Of a DNA stretch of 17,479 nucleotides, positions 13,775 through 17,479 are shown piece after piece; the first letter of the stretch is position 1; each line of letters starts with the position of its first letter. This stretch comes from DATDRS01 sp035291605 (GTDB lineage: Bacteria > Chloroflexota > Anaerolineae > Anaerolineales > UBA6663): NCBI GenBank assembly GCA_035291605.1, contig DATDRS010000380.1, forward strand, positions 1 to 17,479, read 5' to 3'. The notes below the pieces were generated by a model. The model saw nothing but the letters and a program-made list of their open reading frames with translations. It was not told where the DNA came from and did not search any database. A program made the translations under genes and the position numbers.

Positions 13775-13813
13775 GTTGTCAGGCCTTGTCCTACAACGTT
13801 ATCAGGCCTTGTC
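13775..13813 (+). repeat. Direct repeat, two 16-bp copies 23 bp apart
   Basis: GTTGTCAGGCCTTGTC (13775-13790) and GTTATCAGGCCTTGTC (13798-13813) differ at one base. They lie about 80 bp upstream of the secreted-protein gene at 13894. They may be a regulator-binding tandem site or a duplication scar; no promoter boxes are clear between them and the gene. Confidence 0.55.
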
Positions 13814-13893
13814 TGATAGCCTTCTGGCGGCAGGGCCGTTACGCTGGAGGGCAGGGTGGTTGCGGGATAAGGTCATTCTCAGGAGATTCAACC

Positions 13894-14622
13894 ATGAAAT
13901 GGAAGAGGCAACTCTATATCTCATTAACAGGCGGGCTGGTGATGCTCTTGGCCATGGTATCTGCCGCTGAGGCGAAAGACACTGCACCAGCGCCGCCGTC
14001 AGACATAGACCCCGCCAACTTCGTGGACCAGGTTGACAACAAGTTCTTCCCACTCCAGCCGGGAATGACGTTCTTCTACGAGGGCGCGGAGGATGGGATT
14101 CCCATCCGCACTGAGGTGTATGTCACCCACCGTACGAAACAGATCCTGGGTGTCAAGTGCGCCGTCGTTCGCGAGCGGACCTACGAGAATGGGGTACTGG
14201 TCGAAGAGACCTTCGACTGGTACGCCCAGGACGTTGACGGCAATGTCTGGTACTTCGGGGAAGACTCTAGGGAACTGGATCCAAACGGCAATGTGATCAG
14301 CACAGAGGGCTCCTGGGAAGCCGGGGTCAACGGTGCGCAGCCAGGCATCGTCATGCAGGCGGATCCGAAAGTAGGCGATCGCTACCAACAAGAGAATGCC
14401 CCAGGCGTGGCGGAGGACATGGCTCAGGTGTCCAGCCTAAAGGAATCCGCGTGTGTGCCTTACGGCTGCTACGATAACCTGCTCCGGACCAAGGAATGGA
14501 CTCCGCTGGATAAGGGGGTCGTCGAGGACAAGTACTATGCCGAGGGTGTCGGATTCATTCTCGGCGTGATGGTCAAAGGCGGTGACGAGCGCATCGAGCT
14601 CGTGAGTATCACCACCGAGTGA
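13894..14622 (+). CDS. Secreted protein of unknown function
   Basis: The protein has 242 aa. An N-terminal signal peptide (basic KWKR, hydrophobic 8-22, AEA cleavage near residue 27) is followed by the mature start KDTAPAPPSD. The body is a soluble, beta-rich-looking domain with a strong block DWYAQDVDGNVWYFGED (108-124). Further motifs are FFPLQPGMTFFYEG (51-64), EGSWEAGVNGAQPGIVM (138-154) and EDKYYAEGVGFI (211-222). I recognise this arrangement as a recurrent uncharacterised secreted family, but know no activity for it. Cys187 and Cys192 could form a disulfide. ATG 13894 is chosen because AGGAG (13881-13885) lies 8 bases before it. It stands alone between remnant strips. Confidence 0.8.
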   Translation: MKWKRQLYISLTGGLVMLLAMVSAAEAKDTAPAPPSDIDPANFVDQVDNKFFPLQPGMTFFYEGAEDGIPIRTEVYVTHRTKQILGVKCAVVRERTYENGVLVEETFDWYAQDVDGNVWYFGEDSRELDPNGNVISTEGSWEAGVNGAQPGIVMQADPKVGDRYQQENAPGVAEDMAQVSSLKESACVPYGCYDNLLRTKEWTPLDKGVVEDKYYAEGVGFILGVMVKGGDERIELVSITTE

Positions 14623-14657
14623 ACGATTGAGCTCTGCAAGAAAACTGGAAGTGTCGG

Positions 14658-14810
14658 CTACTCGTTCAAGAAAACATAGGGCCAGGACTTGGCAATGCGT
14701 CCAGCCGAATACACGGTCAGGCGACGGCATTGTGTGTCCAAGACGGCTTTCACATACTGGCCTTTTCCTCGCTTGCCGACTTTGAAGGTCAGCCCCAGCA
14801 GGACGAGTTT
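14658..14810 (-). pseudogene. Possible transposase C-terminal remnant
   Basis: The minus strand encodes FKVGKRGKGQYVKAVLDTQC then RRLTVYSAGRIAKSWPYVF, ending at TAG (14660-14658). The pattern (GxxxGQxVxxxLDxxxRxLxVYxxGxxIxxxP) is like the small beta domain at the C-terminus of many integrase-core (DDE) transposases. The catalytic core is absent and no inverted terminal repeats were seen. Confidence 0.4.
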
Positions 14811-14975
14811 GCCGAGAAGTTGGCCGCCGATGTGCCGGTAGCGGGCACAGCCATTTGGTATGACCCGGCAACCGGGAACACGGTGGCAACTTTGCCGGTC
14901 ACTGCCGGTCGGCACACACTCCACATCCCGGATTTTGTCACGGATATGGCCTTGAAGATCTCGGCGGGGAGATGA
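14811..14975 (+). pseudogene. C-terminal remnant of a secreted enzyme-like domain
   Basis: The plus strand reads VAGTAIWYDPATGNTVATLP followed by VTAGRHTLHIPDFVTDMAL and a stop at 14973-14975. WYDPxTG...L..PDFxxDxAL is typical of the collagen-binding-like domain that ends some glycoside hydrolases and related secreted proteins. The upstream part changes to the antisense of the transposase-like piece, so the gene has no N-terminus. Confidence 0.4.
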
Positions 14976-15057
14976 ATAGGTGGGCAGATAGCCCGCCTGT
15001 TCACGTTCGGTTCTGTTCGTCATAGGAAACCCTGCCAGTGCTACGGAAATCAGGCCG

Positions 15058-15255
15058 TCACACCAGATTCAGCCTCACTTTCGAACGCACCTCCAGCGCA
15101 TCGCGCACTGCCTGACGGATTTCTTCATCATCCGCCCCAGCAGCGCGTGCGGCCTGGAAATGGAACCGGGTGCAGGGCTGGCAGCCAGCCGCAATGGACG
15201 CGCCGACGGCGATAAGCTCTGCCTCTTTTGGGGCCAGCGATGTCTCCGTGGTCAT
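15058..15255 (-). CDS. Short AhpD-like (carboxymuconolactone decarboxylase fold) protein
   Basis: The protein has 65 aa. GCQPCTRFHFQAARAAGADD holds the CxxC...H active-site motif (Cys25, Cys28, His32) of AhpD-like peroxidase/alkylhydroperoxidase relatives, and the helix before it (EAELIAVGASIAA) fits too. Family members of this small type normally continue for some 15-40 residues more. The ending RSKVRLNLV is unlike them, suggesting that the 3' end was replaced at a junction near 15075. AGGAG precedes the ATG by about 9 bases. It lies 25 bp downstream of the MFS gene on the same strand, probably co-transcribed. Function may be impaired. Confidence 0.65.
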   Translation of the reverse strand: MTTETSLAPKEAELIAVGASIAAGCQPCTRFHFQAARAAGADDEEIRQAVRDALEVRSKVRLNLV

Positions 15256-15280
15256 GTTTATCTCTCCTGCTGTAAGGTGG

Positions 15281-16641
15281 TCATTGCTCCACTATGGCAG
15301 CGTTGGGTTCAGCGGAGGGGAGTATCTCCTCGGTTGATGGTCCGTCGCCAATGGCGTCTGGGATGTCCAGCTCAACCCGGCGGACGCGCGGGATGGCAGC
15401 CGCGACGGCCGTGAGCAGCACGACCAGCAGTCCGACCAGCATAATCATCAGGGCAACGCCGCGCGCCGGGCCGACGCCGATCACGGGGCCAAGCGTGGGA
15501 GCCAGCGCCCCGCCCTGAGTCATCAGCGGCTTGAAGACGCGCTCCGCGAGCGGCCCGGCCAGCGCCATCGCCAGCGGCCCGGTTGACCAGGCGATCATGC
15601 GCCGCACCGCAAAGACCCGCCCCTGGACATCTGGCTCGACTTTGCTCTGCCAGATGGCCTGGCTGGAGGCGTTTACGATGGGCATCGTGAACATGACGCC
15701 GAACCCCCCAATGGCCAGGAGTGGGATCGAGGGGCGCAGTCCGAAGATCATGATAAACAGCCCGCCGAGCGCGCTTGCCCCGAGCAGCGAATACACTCGC
15801 CGCCTGCTGCCGCCCCAGGCGCTCATCACAATCGTCCCGGTCAGCATGCCAAGTCTGATGATCGAGCTCAGGTAGCCGAATACCTGCTCATCCCAGGTGT
15901 CCAGGATCATCGGCCCGTAGAGAGGCTGTACGAACCCAGTCAGCAGATTACTCAAGGCAAAGTACAGCAGCAGACCCAGCAATCCCGCCCGCGCCGTGAT
16001 GTACGTCCAGCCGAACTTCATATCCGAGAGCAATGATGCCCTCGCCTTGCGGCCCTCCTCGGAGGTCTCAGGCCGGGGGATGCGGACCAGCAGCAGGATC
16101 AAGACGGAGATGGCGTAGCTGCAAAGTCGATCAGGACGATGTTCCCCAACCCGGCGAAGGCGTAGAGCACACCCGCCAGAGTAGGCGCGGCAAGCTGGGA
16201 GGCGGCCTCGGCCATCTGGACCATTCCGCTGGCGCGCCCCAGGTGCTGCTTGGGGACGAGCAGGGTGGTCGCGGCAGAGTAAGCCAGCCACATCATCGTG
16301 CTAAAGCTGGACATGGCAAAGGTGCATACGATGATGTTCCACGGGGCGAGGTTGCCGCTGATGAATAACACCGCAATCGTCAGCATTGCGAGGCCCGCTC
16401 CCACGTCACTCACCATCATGGCGACCCGGCGATCCCAGCGGTCGGCCAGCGCCCCGGCCAGCGGCGAGAAGACCACCTGCGGAATGCCGAATGCCAGCAT
16501 CTGCCCGGCGAACAGCTCCACCGAGTGGGTGGTCTGGTAAATCCACACACCCAGCGCGAAGCTGCTCAGCGCCGAGCCGAATACCGAAACAAACTGCCCC
16601 GCCCAGATCGTGAGAAAAACTCGCATCCCATCGGATCCCAT
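15281..16641 (-). pseudogene. MFS exporter (DHA3/EntS-MefA-like) broken by a one-base frameshift
   Basis: A proton-driven efflux pump family of about 12 helices. The N-terminal half shows WAGQFVSVFGSALSSFALGV and motif A, ALADRWDRR; the C-terminal half has EPDVQGRVFAVRRMIAWST and a PDAIGDG-type tail common in this subgroup. Both halves are clean, but they lie in different frames. The switch falls at about 16119-16123, where IVLIDFA should continue into SYAISVLILLLV and one base is missing; the first frame then stops at 16101-16099. With one base restored the protein would be 453 aa, normal length. The start is ATG 16641, 6 bases after GGAG; the ATG at 16647 is too close to the site. Substrate unknown. 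A sequencing error is possible. Confidence 0.8.
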
Positions 16642-16744
16642 GACCATCTCCTTTCAGGCATATTTTGAGATTCTTGACTGAGGCCACTGAGCCAGGGTCA
16701 CGGTGCCGCCGTGTCCCTCCTGGCCTGTCTTACGACCGCGCTCG

Positions 16745-17104
16745 TCACCCGGCTCTGCTTCGTTGTAACACACGCGCGAGCAAGATCGCGCCAAACGTGA
16801 TCAGCAGGATGGCAAAGACAGGCAGTTCGAACGGCAGACGCATGACCGAAATCGCCAGTAGCAGTCCGCCCAACACGAGCGCGAGGATGCCAAGGGCGGT
16901 CGTGAACCAGCGAGTAGGAATACCGTTCAGCGCTCGGGCTGCATTCAAGGCGAGCAAAATCAGGCCGATACCAACACTCAGCGCGCCATAGGCTGCACTC
17001 TCAGGCAGGGATTTGAACGGCTCCAGGGCGCCCCACCAGACAAAGAACACGCCCCACGCAATCGGTCCATACAAATCGGGATTCAACGTCCGTGCCTTTT
17101 TCAT
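16745..17104 (-). CDS. Small four-helix membrane protein, function unknown
   Basis: The protein has 119 aa with four hydrophobic helices at about 12-30, 37-59, 65-86 and 93-112, short loops and basic ends (MKKAR; RSRAG). No catalytic motif is visible and I do not recognise a named family. The ATG at 17104 has GGAG 6 bases upstream, a good ribosome binding site. It lies about 100 bp upstream of the MFS gene on the same strand and may be the first gene of a three-gene unit with the exporter and the AhpD-like protein. The spacer 16648-16744 holds only a small CACGG/CCGTG hairpin. Confidence 0.75.
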   Translation of the reverse strand: MKKARTLNPDLYGPIAWGVFFVWWGALEPFKSLPESAAYGALSVGIGLILLALNAARALNGIPTRWFTTALGILALVLGGLLLAISVMRLPFELPVFAILLITFGAILLARVLQRSRAG

Positions 17105-17183
17105 TTCTGTCTCCTTCGATAGATCTAAGGTGTGCTGTGCCTCTACCTATAGAGACGAAACAACCTGAGAAAGGGATACAGTC

Positions 17184-17206
17184 AAAAAAAGCCCCGCAAC
17201 GGGGGC
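17184..17206 (-). terminator. Intrinsic terminator (minus strand)
   Basis: Read on the minus strand, a GC-rich hairpin (GCCCCCGTTGCGGGGC, 17206-17191) is followed at once by seven Ts (17190-17184). This is a textbook rho-independent terminator for transcription coming from the right. No minus-strand gene is visible to its right within the window. Confidence 0.7.
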
Positions 17207-17220
17207 GATGGGCAAAGCGG

Positions 17221-17479
17221 AGGCTGAGACTGGACTCAAGGTTTAGGACATTGCTCACCGGCAAATGGATACACTCACAAAGTTCAAAAAACGACTGGTT
17301 CAATGGTACGCCGCGGATGCTGGGGCCCACCTGGACATCGCCGAGCGCGCTGGCCTCATGCCGATCAAACTCAACACGGTCGTGATCCGGCAAGTGAACG
17401 ATGACGAGTTATCAGACATCGCCCGGCTGACGCAACATCATCCCTGGCATGTACGGTTCATCGAATTGATGCCGGTGGG
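17221..17479 (+). pseudogene. moaA: MoaA (GTP 3',8-cyclase) fragment, damaged; runs off the right edge
   Basis: The plus strand from 17265 reads MDTLTKFKKRLVQWYA...AERAGLMPIKLNTVV, then IRQVNDDELSDIARLTQHHP and WHVRFIELMPVG to the window end. This matches the middle of MoaA, the radical-SAM enzyme of molybdopterin synthesis (SLDTL...AxxAGLxPIKLNxVVxxGxNDxE...RFIExMP). Just upstream AETGLKV is followed by an in-frame TAG and then DIAHRQMDTL, where the family has AGLxRVNVSLDTL. The N-terminal radical-SAM CxxxCxxC part is missing and the segment between DTL and AERAGL is shortened. It is therefore a truncated, mutated copy; the 3' part beyond the window cannot be judged. Confidence 0.65.

Noticed and set aside
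14658..14975. An intact insertion sequence
   Set aside because: Only a possible transposase tail is visible; there is no DDE core, no terminal inverted repeats and no target duplication.
1..17479. tRNA, rRNA or riboswitch genes
   Set aside because: No cloverleaf with a T-loop GTTCRANNC and CCA-type acceptor, no rRNA segments and no recognisable riboswitch core were noticed on either strand; this is by eye only.

Overview
The window is high-GC bacterial DNA with compact operons separated by strips of decayed gene pieces. The gene set is an arsRDA start, hyp genes with a FrhD-type protease, a DsrMK/HdrDE-like membrane module with dihaem cytochromes c, and DHA3-type MFS and EamA transporters. 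This would suit a Chloroflexota-like environmental bacterium, but that placement is inference only; there is no rRNA or marker gene to settle it.

Layout. Positions 1-1058 (minus strand) hold arsR-arsD-arsA, with arsA running off the left edge; a clear promoter with an overlapping 16-bp palindromic operator precedes arsR. A divergent EamA-family permease follows (1184-2062). Positions 2112-2615 hold a truncated cytochrome c (minus) abutting a truncated methyltransferase (plus). Positions 2709-8804 form a plus-strand [NiFe]-hydrogenase maturation cluster: endopeptidase, hypA, hypF (frame broken), hypC, hypD, hypE. No hypB and no hydrogenase structural genes are visible. Positions 8805-10102 are a graveyard of minus-strand remnants (ComEC-like, membrane protein, nucleotidyltransferase-like, aminoglycoside-phosphotransferase-like). 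Positions 10103-13556 encode a four-gene redox module: dihaem cytochrome c, membrane cytochrome b, HdrD/DsrK-type iron-sulfur protein, and a second dihaem cytochrome c with a CcoO-like first domain. A secreted protein of unknown function follows (13894-14622), then transposase-like and secreted-enzyme-like remnants. Positions 17104-15058 (minus) carry a four-helix membrane protein, an MFS exporter broken by one base, and a short AhpD-like protein. The right edge holds an orphan intrinsic terminator and a damaged moaA fragment.

The most unusual signal is a set of degenerate 7-bp tandem repeats at seven places inside or between the hyp genes. They fall in variable loops of HypF and HypE or in spacers. 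One array in hypF has eight units (56 bp) and sits exactly where the reading frame breaks. Any unit count divisible by three would restore the frame, so hypF may be phase variable, or the array may be mis-counted in the assembly. The second item of interest is the cytochrome c / cytochrome b / HdrD-like / cytochrome c module, a DsrMK-like core with two dihaem cytochromes and without the usual Dsr partners.
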